This document shows positions 6,437-13,187 of a stretch of DNA of 14,963 bases, one piece after another. The DNA is taken from positions 1-14,963 of the forward strand of contig QHVR01000107.1 in the NCBI GenBank assembly GCA_003223595.1, given 5' to 3'. A program made the translations under genes and the position numbers. This stretch comes from Acidobacteriota bacterium (lineage in GTDB: Bacteria; Acidobacteriota; Terriglobia; Terriglobales; Acidobacteriaceae). The first letter of the stretch is position 1, and every line of letters begins with the position of its first letter. A model generated the notes under the pieces. That model ran no database searches. It saw only the letters and a list, made by a program, of their open reading frames with translations, and had not been told where the DNA came from.

Positions 6437-7867
6437 GTGAAGCAAGGCAACACCATCGTCATCGATCCGGTGACGCGCATCGAAGGCCACTCCAAGATCA
6501 CGCTGCATCTCAACGAGGACGGCCGGGTCGAGGATGCCCGCTTCCACGTCACCCAGTTCCGCGGGTTCGAGAAGCTCTGCGAGGGGCGCCCATTCTATGA
6601 AATGCCCTCGCTGATGGCGCGCATCTGCGGTATCTGCCCGGTGAGCCATCTCATCGCCTCGGCCAAAGCTTGCGATTCGCTGCTGGCGGTGAAAATTCCT
6701 CCGACCGCCGACAAACTGCGCCGCATTTTCGGGCTCGCACAGGTCACGCAATCGCACGCTCTCAGCCTGTTTTACCTGTCGTCCCCGGACCTGCTGCTGG
6801 GCATGGACGCCGATCCCGCCAAGACCAACATTTTCGGCGTGGCCGAAAAAAATCCCGCGCTCGCGCTCGACGGCATCAAGCTCCGCCAGTTCGGACAAAA
6901 GATCATTGAGCGCCTCGGGGGCAAGCGCATTCACCCGGCTTGGATCGTTCCTGGCGGAGTGAGCGCGCCCCTGACCGAAGTGGATCGGGACGCCATTCTC
7001 GAAGGCATTCCCGACGCCCTCGCCATCGCCGAACGCACCTTGGAGTGGTTTAAGGGCACGATGGAACGTTTCCGCGAGGAAATCTCCACCTTCGGCAACT
7101 TCCCTACGATGTTCATGGGAATCGTGAAAGAGGATAACGGGCTTACGTTCTACGACGGCAAGCTCCGGATGGTTGATGCTTCAGGCAAGGTCGTCGCCGA
7201 GCGTCTCGATCCCACGAACTACTCTGACTACATTGGGGAAAAGGTCGAGCCGTGGAGTTATCTGAAGTCCACATATTACAAGCCCAAGGGCTTTCCCGAA
7301 GGCGTGTACCGGGTGGGTCCGCTGGCCCGCTTGAATGTCGCGGATCGCTGCGGTACACCGCGTGCAGATCAGGAGTTGGCAGAATTCCACGAACTGCAGC
7401 GCACGGCCGTGCTCAGCTCATTTCATTACCATCATGCGCGCCTGATCGAAATTCTCTACTGCATCGAACGCCTGGAGCAGTTGCTCAACGATCCGGAAAT
7501 CCTCTCCAAGCACGTGCGCGCGATTGCACATCCCAATGCGCTGGAAGGAGTGGGCGCCTGTGAAGCGCCTCGCGGAACCCTGTTCCACCATTACAAGATT
7601 GACGAGCAGGGCCTGATCCGCTGGGTCAACCTCGTCATCGCAACCGGCCACAATAATCTGGCGATGAATCGCAGTGTGTTGCAGGTGGCCAAGCATTTTG
7701 TGCAAGGCAAGCGCCTGACCCCGGGAATGCTCAACCGGGTGGAGGCGGTGATCCGCTGTTACGATCCCTGCCTGAGCTGCTCGACACACGCCCTGGGCCA
7801 GATGGATCTGCAAATCCAGCTAATCAGCCCCCAAGGTGAAGTCCTGGACGAAGTCATCCGGAAATAA
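6437..7867 (+). CDS. hoxH: NAD-reducing [NiFe] hydrogenase large subunit HoxH
   Basis: The protein has 476 residues and starts at a GTG with AAGGAG 5 nt upstream. It holds the Ni-Fe(CN)2CO active site that splits or forms H2. The N-terminal motif RICGICPVSH gives ligands C64 and C67; the C-terminal motif DPCLSCSTH gives C445 and C448, followed by H451. The motifs and the HoxEFUY neighbours point to group 3d, the NAD-coupled bidirectional type. The 25 residues after H451 are the extension normally removed by a dedicated endopeptidase (HoxW) after nickel insertion. No such protease and no hyp genes lie here, so maturation must be encoded elsewhere. The C terminus is intact. It is the last gene of the operon and faces a convergent STAS gene. 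Confidence 0.96.
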   Translation: MKQGNTIVIDPVTRIEGHSKITLHLNEDGRVEDARFHVTQFRGFEKLCEGRPFYEMPSLMARICGICPVSHLIASAKACDSLLAVKIPPTADKLRRIFGLAQVTQSHALSLFYLSSPDLLLGMDADPAKTNIFGVAEKNPALALDGIKLRQFGQKIIERLGGKRIHPAWIVPGGVSAPLTEVDRDAILEGIPDALAIAERTLEWFKGTMERFREEISTFGNFPTMFMGIVKEDNGLTFYDGKLRMVDASGKVVAERLDPTNYSDYIGEKVEPWSYLKSTYYKPKGFPEGVYRVGPLARLNVADRCGTPRADQELAEFHELQRTAVLSSFHYHHARLIEILYCIERLEQLLNDPEILSKHVRAIAHPNALEGVGACEAPRGTLFHHYKIDEQGLIRWVNLVIATGHNNLAMNRSVLQVAKHFVQGKRLTPGMLNRVEAVIRCYDPCLSCSTHALGQMDLQIQLISPQGEVLDEVIRK

Positions 7868-7887
7868 ATGTGGGCAGAGCCAATGTA

Positions 7888-7932
7888 GGGACAGCCGCCA
7901 TCGGTTGTTCAGTGGGCGTCAAATTTTGTCCC
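7888..7932. other. Weak inverted repeat between convergent hoxH and STAS genes
   Basis: GGGACA (7888-7893) and TGTCCC (7927-7932) form a 6-bp stem around a 33-nt loop in the 114-nt gap between the stop codons of two convergent genes. There is no T-run on either side. It might help end transcription, but the stem is short and the loop long. Confidence 0.2.
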
Positions 7933-7981
7933 ACGCATGAGGGCGCAGCACTCCCGCGAAGCCCTCCCGCAACGGCCCTCG

Positions 7982-8335
7982 TCACGCCGCTTGCCGGAAA
8001 GCCTCCAGTGCTTCGTACTCCGAGTTGTGTACCTCAAACACGGTCAGCAGCTTCGTGACCTGCAGCAAATCTCCCACGCGCTTGGTGAGATTCGCCAGTT
8101 TGATGGTAGCCCCGGCGTTGTGCGCGGTGGTGTGCAGCGCTACCAGGGTTCCCAACCCGCCCGAATCGATATAGTTGACTTCTCCCAGGTTCAGCACGAT
8201 TCGTTTATAGCCATCGGCAATCGCCTTTTTGACTTCCTCCCGCAGCAAGGAGGATTCCTCTCCGAACACAATCCGTCCGCTGCAGCCAATGGCAAGAATC
8301 CCGTCTACTGTTCGTTTCGTAAGTTTCAGTTGCAT
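7982..8335 (-). CDS. STAS-domain protein, anti-sigma factor antagonist type
   Basis: The protein has 117 residues from the ATG at 8335. AAGGAG lies 6 nt upstream of it (plus-strand CTCCTT, 8342-8347), so I prefer it to an in-frame upstream start. The whole protein is one STAS domain of the SpoIIAA/RsbV kind. The phosphorylatable serine is S58 in YIDSGGLG (56-62), at the usual place after a hydrophobic strand (RIVLNLGEV). Such proteins, when dephosphorylated, bind an anti-sigma kinase and release a sigma factor. No kinase, phosphatase or sigma gene is next to it, so its partner is unknown. It is transcribed away from dnaX and toward hoxH, and the gap to dnaX holds divergent promoters. Confidence 0.92.
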   Translation of the reverse strand: MQLKLTKRTVDGILAIGCSGRIVFGEESSLLREEVKKAIADGYKRIVLNLGEVNYIDSGGLGTLVALHTTAHNAGATIKLANLTKRVGDLLQVTKLLTVFEVHNSEYEALEAFRQAA

Positions 8336-8500
8336 AACGCTCTCCTTCCGCGGCCCGAGCCGAATCCGCAACAGTCGATTCCGGCAAGCATTCGCGCGGA
8401 CCAGCCTACCGCGTCAAATGCAGCAACGCAACCAGGATTCCTCAGTGTTCCTCTTTGTCCTCTGGGCAGGCCTTTTCGCCCGGGGCACATCTCCATCACG

Positions 8501-8506
8501 TATAAT
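8501..8506 (+). promoter_or_regulatory. Candidate -10 box (TATAAT) for dnaX
   Basis: A perfect TATAAT ends 16 nt before the dnaX ATG, so transcription would start about 10 nt before the start codon. No good -35 hexamer lies at 16-18 nt, and no Shine-Dalgarno precedes the ATG. This suggests a very short leader or leaderless-type translation. Confidence 0.35.
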
Positions 8507-8522
8507 CGAGTCTTCGCCCACC

Positions 8523-10436
8523 ATGAGTTACACCGTCCTGGCTCGCAAATACCGTCCCCAGAGGTTCTCTGAGGTCATCGGACAAGAGCACGTCACCCGC
8601 ACCCTCCAGAACGCTATTGCGCAGGGACGCAGCGCTCACGGCTACATCTTCAGTGGCCACCGCGGGATCGGTAAGACCACCGTGGCTCGAATCCTGGCCG
8701 CGGCCCTGAATTGCCGGTCTAAAGATCATCCCGTCCCCGAGCCCTGCGGAGTTTGCGAATCCTGCGTGGAAATCCGTGCCGGAAACTCGGTAGACGTGAT
8801 CGAAATCGACGCCGCCACCAATCGCGGGATCGATGAAATCCGCGAGCTCCGGGAAGCCGCTCGCTACCGGCCAGCGCGCGACCGCTTCAAAATTTATATC
8901 CTCGACGAAGCCCACCAGATCACCGACGCTGCCTTCAACGCGCTGCTCAAGACGCTGGAGGAACCTCCCGATCACATCGTCTTCATGCTGGCCACAACCC
9001 AGCCCGAAGATATTCCTCAGACCATTCGCTCGCGTTGCCAGCACTTCAGTTTTCGCGCGGTCAAGTTTGACGATATCGTCCACCAGCTTCGCGATCTGCT
9101 GACCAGGGAAAAAATTGAAGCCGACGACGACGCCCTCGCACTGTTAGCCGAGGCCGGCGACGGCTCCATGCGCGATGCCCTCTCCATCCTCGACCAGGCC
9201 ATCGCGTCCAGCACAGATAAGGTCACGGCCGACTCGGTGCGGAATCTGGTCGGAGCGGCGCCCGCCCACATTCTCGAGCAGGTGATGCAGTCCGTTGCCG
9301 AAAGCAGGTCGGAAGAAATCCTCCGCCACGTTGATCATCTGATCAGTGAAGGTCACAGCCCCACGCACTTCGCCCGCCAGATGGTGCGTTTCTTGCGCAA
9401 CGCCACAGTCGCGAAGATCGCCGGCAAGGATTCTCCCTTGCTGCAAATTTCCAGCGAGGAACGCGACCGCGTTGGCCGCGTTGCCGATTTGTTTGGCGAA
9501 GAAGATCTCACCCGCCACCTGCAAATCATGCTCCGCACCCATGGGGAACTGGGATACAAGCAGGAACAACGCTTCCATCTTGAACTCGGCCTGCTAAAGA
9601 TGGCGCATGCCCAGAAACTGATTCCGATTGAGCAACTGCTCAGCGACGTGGCTTCCAGTTCGCCATCTGTAGCTCCGAAGCCGCAGGCGCGCCCCTCCAT
9701 AGTTGGCGCAACCAACAATCAGGAAGGGCGCCGTCCCGAACAGCCAGCCTCTCGCCCCAATTTCGTGAGCCCCTTCGCCGCAGATTCAGCGCGCAAGGGC
9801 ACTCCGCGTCAGCAGGATTCGGCCCCAACTCCCAATTCCGGTCCTCGCATCGTAGCCCAGGCAAGCCAGCCCGAGCCGGTCATCATGGGCTCCGCTGCTC
9901 CCTTGACGCAACGCGATACCGCGGCCATTAGCGATCGGCAAGAAACATCGCAGCCGTATGCCACCGCGGTCGCAGTGGCCGAGCCGGAAGCCGAGCCCGA
10001 ACCTGTTGCTCCCGCGTCGTCCGAGCCGCAAGAACGAGATCAGATCGAAAGACTCCAGACGGCAGTCCTGCAGGCCCTCACCGATGCCAACCAGCGCATC
10101 CTGGTCTCCATGCTTTCCTCCGGCGAATGGTCCATTCAAGGTAACGAACTGGTCATCAAAGTCTCCGAATCGCAAACCGTAGTAGACATGTCGCTGGGTT
10201 CGGAAGGGAAGCGAATGGCGATTGCCATTGCCAGCGGAGTCTTAGGCCGCGCCGTAAAGCTGAAAGTGATCCCCGGAGTCACAGTAGCTCCGCAGGAAAA
10301 AAAGAATGGCGCACCTTGCCTCGCCCCCGGACCGGGCGGCCGAGGCCGCGCCGAGCAGGACCCAATCGTGCGCCGGATGCAGGAAAAATTCGGCGCCCAG
10401 ATCAGAACAGTCATCGACTATCGCAATAAATCATAA
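8523..10436 (+). CDS. dnaX: DNA polymerase III subunit gamma/tau
   Basis: The protein has 637 residues and is the AAA+ motor of the clamp loader. I chose the ATG at 8523 because the protein then begins SYTVLARKYRPQRF, the standard DnaX N terminus; the frame is open for another 98 codons upstream, but that overlaps the STAS gene and its promoter region. Walker A is GHRGIGKT (45-52), zinc ligands are C64, C75, C78 and C81, Walker B is ILDEAH (126-131), and an SRC arginine-finger motif follows (TIRSRC). Residues about 377-502 are a Pro/Ala/Glu-rich linker, and about 503-637 a C-terminal domain of the kind that contacts polymerase. A slippery heptamer (A AAA AAG, 10298-10304) lies near the 3' end. 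The neighbours ybaB and recR form the common dnaX-ybaB-recR cluster. Confidence 0.96.
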   Translation: MSYTVLARKYRPQRFSEVIGQEHVTRTLQNAIAQGRSAHGYIFSGHRGIGKTTVARILAAALNCRSKDHPVPEPCGVCESCVEIRAGNSVDVIEIDAATNRGIDEIRELREAARYRPARDRFKIYILDEAHQITDAAFNALLKTLEEPPDHIVFMLATTQPEDIPQTIRSRCQHFSFRAVKFDDIVHQLRDLLTREKIEADDDALALLAEAGDGSMRDALSILDQAIASSTDKVTADSVRNLVGAAPAHILEQVMQSVAESRSEEILRHVDHLISEGHSPTHFARQMVRFLRNATVAKIAGKDSPLLQISSEERDRVGRVADLFGEEDLTRHLQIMLRTHGELGYKQEQRFHLELGLLKMAHAQKLIPIEQLLSDVASSSPSVAPKPQARPSIVGATNNQEGRRPEQPASRPNFVSPFAADSARKGTPRQQDSAPTPNSGPRIVAQASQPEPVIMGSAAPLTQRDTAAISDRQETSQPYATAVAVAEPEAEPEPVAPASSEPQERDQIERLQTAVLQALTDANQRILVSMLSSGEWSIQGNELVIKVSESQTVVDMSLGSEGKRMAIAIASGVLGRAVKLKVIPGVTVAPQEKKNGAPCLAPGPGGRGRAEQDPIVRRMQEKFGAQIRTVIDYRNKS

Positions 10437-10479
10437 CGGTACCCTGAAGTCTTCAACGCTTCAGCAATTCCAAGTTCCC

Positions 10480-10507
10480 GAAACCTGAAACTCGAAACTC
10501 GAAACCC
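10480..10507. repeat. Four tandem heptamers (GAAACYY) upstream of ybaB
   Basis: GAAACCT, GAAACTC, GAAACTC and GAAACCC run in perfect 7-nt register in the 85-nt gap between dnaX and ybaB, ending 14 nt before the ybaB ATG. There is no inverted partner here. A separate small hairpin, CTGAAG (10444-10449) with CTTCAG (10458-10463), lies upstream and has no T-run, so the two genes may well be co-transcribed. Confidence 0.75.
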
Positions 10508-10521
10508 AAACCAGAGGAATT

Positions 10522-10827
10522 ATGGGCGGCTTCAATCTCCAAGACCTGATGTCCAAAGCCAAATCGCAATATGAAGCCCTGCAGAAGAAAATGCAGGAGA
10601 CGGTAGTCGAAGCCACATCCGGCGGCGGCACCGTTAGCGCCAAAATGGATGGCCGCAAACAACTCCTAAGCTTGCGCATCGATCCCGAAGCCGTAAAAAG
10701 CGGTGATATCGAGATGCTCCAGGACTTAGTTCTGGCCGCCGTGAACGAAGCTGCCCGCAAAGTTGACGCTCAAATGCAATCCACGGTGGGAGGCATGCTC
10801 GGCGGCATGGGCATCCCTGGTCTGTAA
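10522..10827 (+). CDS. ybaB: YbaB/EbfC family nucleoid-associated protein
   Basis: The protein has 101 residues, the normal size for this family of small dimeric DNA-binding proteins. It begins with a glycine-containing segment and a long amphipathic helix (about residues 6-31). A beta hairpin rich in Gly, Thr and Ser follows (GGGTVSAKMDGRKQLLSLRID, about 34-54), then a helix with the family's LVLAAVNEA segment (69-77). The C terminus is the typical Gly/Met-rich tail. AGAGGA lies about 5 nt before the ATG. Its place between dnaX and recR is one of the most stable gene orders in bacteria and supports the call. It probably binds DNA and may assist recombination or nucleoid structure. Confidence 0.95.
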   Translation: MGGFNLQDLMSKAKSQYEALQKKMQETVVEATSGGGTVSAKMDGRKQLLSLRIDPEAVKSGDIEMLQDLVLAAVNEAARKVDAQMQSTVGGMLGGMGIPGL

Positions 10828-10842
10828 CCTCGAGCTGCGCTC

Positions 10843-11253
10843 ATGAATCCTCCGACGCATCACGTATCCGGACCATTCGACGTGAAAGTGACTCATCAGG
10901 ACGATAGCTCCGGCGACCCGCTCCTGAATCGGATGACGCTCGACAAGCAATACCACGGCGACCTGGAGGCAACTGGCATAGGCCAGATGCTGACCGCCGG
11001 AACCGACGTTAAGGGTTCCGGAGCCTACGTCGCCATCGAAAAAGTGACCGGCACCCTGGAAGGCAAGAAAGGCACCTTCATCCTGCAGCACGCCGGCACC
11101 ATGACGCGAGAAGTTCCCCAGCTAGCGATAGTAGTAGTCCCAGACTCCGGCACCGGCGAGCTAGAAGGAATGTCGGGGAAAATGATCATCAAATTCGCCG
11201 AAGGCGGCAAGCACTTCTACGAACTGGACTACACACTCGAGAAAAGCGATTGA
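10843..11253 (+). CDS. DUF3224 domain protein, function unknown
   Basis: The protein has 136 residues and is soluble, with no signal peptide. It matches the DUF3224 pattern, a small all-beta fold related to allene-oxide-cyclase-like barrels. Visible family features are the paired strands around GDLEATGIGQML (about 39-50), the YVAIEKVTGTLEGKKGTFILQHAGTM stretch (first part YVAIEKVTGTLEGKKG, about 62-77), VVPDSGTGELEGMSG (about 98-112) and the closing HFYELDYTL (about 124-132). It starts 15 nt after the ybaB stop, without a clear ribosome-binding site, and separates ybaB from recR, which usually adjoin. I know of no established biochemical role for the family. Confidence 0.9.
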   Translation: MNPPTHHVSGPFDVKVTHQDDSSGDPLLNRMTLDKQYHGDLEATGIGQMLTAGTDVKGSGAYVAIEKVTGTLEGKKGTFILQHAGTMTREVPQLAIVVVPDSGTGELEGMSGKMIIKFAEGGKHFYELDYTLEKSD

Positions 11254-11562
11254 GTAATTTTGCAATTTGGTAATTTCGTAATTTTGTAATCTTAATTACA
11301 GTCATTCAGCCCAGTCCTCCGACGATTCCGGGTTCAGATCCTGCACTTACCGCGAAAATTAGCCTCAGATTCGCACGGATTTTCACGGATGAGACTATCG
11401 CAGAATTGATCCGTGCAAATCCGTACGATCCGTGGCCAGGTTCTCAGCGCATAAGTAAAGTTCTGTAAAAGGTCCGGGTGCCATTTAGAATGTCTTCAGA
11501 TTACAAAATTACCCGATTACAAAATAACCAAATTACAAAATTCCCCAATTACCAAATCAAAA
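11254..11562. repeat. Composite inverted array of degenerate octamers filling the gap before recR
   Basis: The array begins at the base after the DUF3224 stop. The left arm (11254-11293) is five 8-nt units: GTAATTTT, GCAATTTG, GTAATTTC, GTAATTTT, GTAATCTT. The right arm (11499-11562) is eight complementary units, including GATTACAA, AATTACCC, GATTACAA, AATAACCA, AATTACAA, AATTACCA, and ends 1 nt before the recR ATG. A nested inverted repeat and about 160 nt of unique DNA lie between. The gap is AT-rich, unlike its neighbours, and has no ORF or clear Shine-Dalgarno for recR. The right arm replaces the space where a ribosome-binding site would be. Confidence 0.85.
11375..11424. repeat. Nested inverted repeat (ACGGATTTTCACGGAT) inside the octamer array
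   Basis: ACGGATTTTCACGGAT (11375-11390) and ATCCGTGCAAATCCGT (11409-11424) pair over 16 nt with one mismatch around an 18-nt loop. A third partial copy, ATCCGTG, follows at 11428-11434. Similar ATCCGTG-type strings occur between genes in several phyla, so this is probably a dispersed intergenic repeat inserted in, or co-evolved with, the outer array. Confidence 0.75.
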
Positions 11563-11563
11563 A

Positions 11564-12163
11564 ATGTCTCGTTTCGCCGAACCCATGTCGCGCCTCATCG
11601 ACGAGCTGAAGAAGCTGCCTGGCGTTGGAGCCAAGAGCGCGCAGCGTCTCGCCTTCCACATCCTCCGCTCCAGCGATGAAGACGCCGAAGGCCTCGCGCA
11701 GGCCGTACGCGATGTCAAAGCGAATCTGCGCCTCTGCTCGGTGTGCAACAACATCACCGACGTCGACCCCTGCGCCTACTGCACTAGTCCCACCCGCAAC
11801 CAGCGCCTGGTCTGCGTCGTCGAGGAGCCCACCAACATCGCCTCCATTGAAAAAACCAAGCACTTCAATGGAGCCTTTCACGTTCTTCACGGCGCGATTT
11901 CTCCGCTACACGGCATTGGCCCGGACCAGCTCCGCATTTCCAATCTCCTCGCCCGCGTCGAATCGGGCAATGTGGATGAAGTCATCCTTGCCACCAATCC
12001 CACCGTGGAAGGCGAAGCCACCGCGGTCTATCTCTCGCAGCAGCTCAAGCCCGCAGGCGTGAAGGTCACGCGTATCGCGATGGGAATTCCCGTAGGCAGC
12101 GACATTGAATACACCGACGAGATCACTATGCTGAAAGCCATGGAAGGCCGTCGCGAGTTGTAG
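11564..12163 (+). CDS. recR: Recombination protein RecR
   Basis: The protein has 199 residues, full length. It works with RecF and RecO to load RecA at gapped DNA. An N-terminal helix-hairpin-helix is seen at about residues 12-32 (LPGVGAKSAQRLAF). The C4 zinc finger is C58-x2-C61-x8-C70-x2-C73. The Toprim domain follows: VVEEPTNI with E87, and DEVILATNPTVEGEATA (138-154). The tail GIPVGSDIEYTD (174-185) is the conserved RecR C-terminal block. The start at 11564 gives the usual MSRFAEPMSRLI N terminus; the next ATG (11585) would cut conserved residues. No Shine-Dalgarno is visible because the octamer repeat runs to 1 nt before the ATG. It is the last gene of the dnaX cluster. Confidence 0.97.
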   Translation: MSRFAEPMSRLIDELKKLPGVGAKSAQRLAFHILRSSDEDAEGLAQAVRDVKANLRLCSVCNNITDVDPCAYCTSPTRNQRLVCVVEEPTNIASIEKTKHFNGAFHVLHGAISPLHGIGPDQLRISNLLARVESGNVDEVILATNPTVEGEATAVYLSQQLKPAGVKVTRIAMGIPVGSDIEYTDEITMLKAMEGRREL

Positions 12164-12176
12164 GATCGGCATCTTC

Positions 12177-12191
12177 CCGCGCCGGGCGCGG
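12177..12191 (+). other. Short GC hairpin just after recR
   Basis: CCGCGC-CGG-GCGCGG is a perfect 6-bp stem with a 3-nt loop, 13 nt after the recR stop. It has no T-run, so it is more likely a mRNA 3'-end stabiliser or part of a longer folded 3' region than a terminator. Confidence 0.35.
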
Positions 12192-12299
12192 CTTCTGAGC
12201 AAAAGTGCGCAACCTTTTTCTCCCAGGTTTGCTGTAGGCTCATGCGGCGGACGCATTCATCTTCTAGTAACCACCTGATTCGCAATCACATAGACTTGG

Positions 12300-12471
12300 A
12301 TCGGCCCGTTTCCAAACGGGTCTTTCCAGTGGCCGCACAATTGCTAACCACAACCCAGCGGTGATTGAACTCAAGTTTTCGCTGGTGCAAGACAGCCAGC
12401 CGCGCCGTGCGATGTAACCGCATCTGACTCGACGCAAGACAAGCCGGGCCAACCAGCCCGGTTTTCTTTTT
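12300..12471 (+). ncRNA. Candidate structured RNA or long recR 3' UTR
   Basis: The 363-nt gap 12164-12526 holds no ORF I can support, but shows ordered hairpins on the + strand: CCCGTTT/AAACGGG (12305-12320), CAGCG/CGCTG with an inner AACT/AGTT stem (12356-12384), then a strong intrinsic terminator. A near-repeat GCAAGACAGCC / GCAAGACAAGCC flanks the segment between the last two. This is the layout of a small RNA, a riboregulator or a processed 3' UTR. It does not match tRNA, tmRNA, SRP RNA, RNase P RNA or 6S RNA signatures that I can recognise. No clear promoter is seen upstream, so the 5' end is arbitrary. Confidence 0.25.
12441..12471 (+). terminator. Rho-independent terminator
   Basis: CCGGGC-CAACCA-GCCCGG forms a 6-bp GC stem with a 6-nt loop. 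It is extended by G-T and A-T pairs and followed by TTTTCTTTTT. The T-run lies on the + strand, so it ends recR-side transcription (or the candidate RNA) before the - strand nuclease gene. Confidence 0.8.
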
Positions 12472-12526
12472 GTCTGAATTGTTTGTGGAGGGAGCGACTC
12501 GGTTCGAGTCAGCCAAAAGACTGCAA

Positions 12527-13072
12527 TCAGATTTCCGGTTCGAGAAACACGTTCGCCTCGTCTTCCGACGCCGTCAGTCCCTCAGGCAAGGAACCGCGGT
12601 TGTATTCCGCCATACGGTTCTTCCACTTTAAAAAGTCGGTGATGCTCTGCGGCTCGATCCGTACCTCGACCCGCCGTAGGCTGGCCAGCAGCAGGTTCAT
12701 CTCATAACGAAATCCTGTAGCCGTTCTAAGGTTCTTGGCCGACGCTTGCACCATCTCAATCCGCCCGCGCCGCAGTTCCAGTAATCCCCAGCCCAGAGCC
12801 AATTCGGTGCGGTGAATAAGCCCCGGAGGTGTGAGATAGAACCTCTCGCTGCCCACGCCTTTTTCTTGTTTGACGCGAAACGGCTTCGCCCGGTCGGCCA
12901 GGAAATCCGCCCGCGTTACCTTGCATTCCACCAGCACCGAGTGACAGGCCTGCTTCCATCCCAGCGCATCCGGCGTCTCGCCGCTGACGCACGCCTGCTC
13001 TGAAAGCACAACCCCGCAACGATAGCTGCGCAGCCATCGCACTGCTCGCTCCACCAATTGTGCGTGAGTCAT
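12527..13072 (-). CDS. Small PD-(D/E)XK nuclease-like protein (MmcB-like)
   Basis: The protein has 181 residues from the ATG at 13072; an in-frame GTG at 13102 would add 10 residues that look unrelated. The PD-(D/E)XK catalytic pattern is visible: P34-D35 (TPDALGW), then E49-C50-K51 (VLVECK), on either side of a strand. The following KVTRADFLADRAKPFR and ERFYLTP resemble the MmcB-type DNA repair proteins, where the same motifs read EVK...ADFLAD...YFAVP. The N-terminal helix (AQLVERAVRWL) is also usual for the group. A role in DNA repair or cleavage is likely but not proven, and the substrate is unknown. It lies downstream of the permease on the same strand, 115 nt away, with a stem-loop between. 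Confidence 0.72.
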   Translation of the reverse strand: MTHAQLVERAVRWLRSYRCGVVLSEQACVSGETPDALGWKQACHSVLVECKVTRADFLADRAKPFRVKQEKGVGSERFYLTPPGLIHRTELALGWGLLELRRGRIEMVQASAKNLRTATGFRYEMNLLLASLRRVEVRIEPQSITDFLKWKNRMAEYNRGSLPEGLTASEDEANVFLEPEI

Positions 13073-13122
13073 AGAAGGACCACGTAGACGCGGACACGCC
13101 ACTTATACGCCGTCCGCAACCG

Positions 13123-13151
13123 CCAGAGAAGTGATTCCGCGGCTTCTCCGG
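13123..13151 (-). other. Stem-loop after the permease gene
   Basis: In the - strand RNA, CCGGAGAAG pairs with CTTCTCTGG over 9 positions (one G-U) around an 11-nt loop, 36 nt after the permease stop. There is no U-run, so it may be a Rho-independent-like pause or a 3'-end stabiliser only. Confidence 0.35.
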
Positions 13152-13187
13152 CTGACGCGATTGGTGGACCGAGGGTCGCTCTCCTGA

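Noticed and set aside
8040..8335. CRISPR-like or direct repeats in the window.
   Set aside because: I saw no regularly spaced direct repeats of 23 nt or more with unique spacers anywhere; the arrays present have 7-8 nt units without spacers.
8229..8522. A 98-codon upstream extension of dnaX.
   Set aside because: It overlaps the STAS gene on the opposite strand and the TATAAT box. The conserved DnaX N terminus starts at 8523.
12495..12525. A T-loop-like string (GGTTCGAGTC) suggesting a tRNA.
   Set aside because: The bases on either side do not form a T stem, and no acceptor, D or anticodon arm can be drawn.
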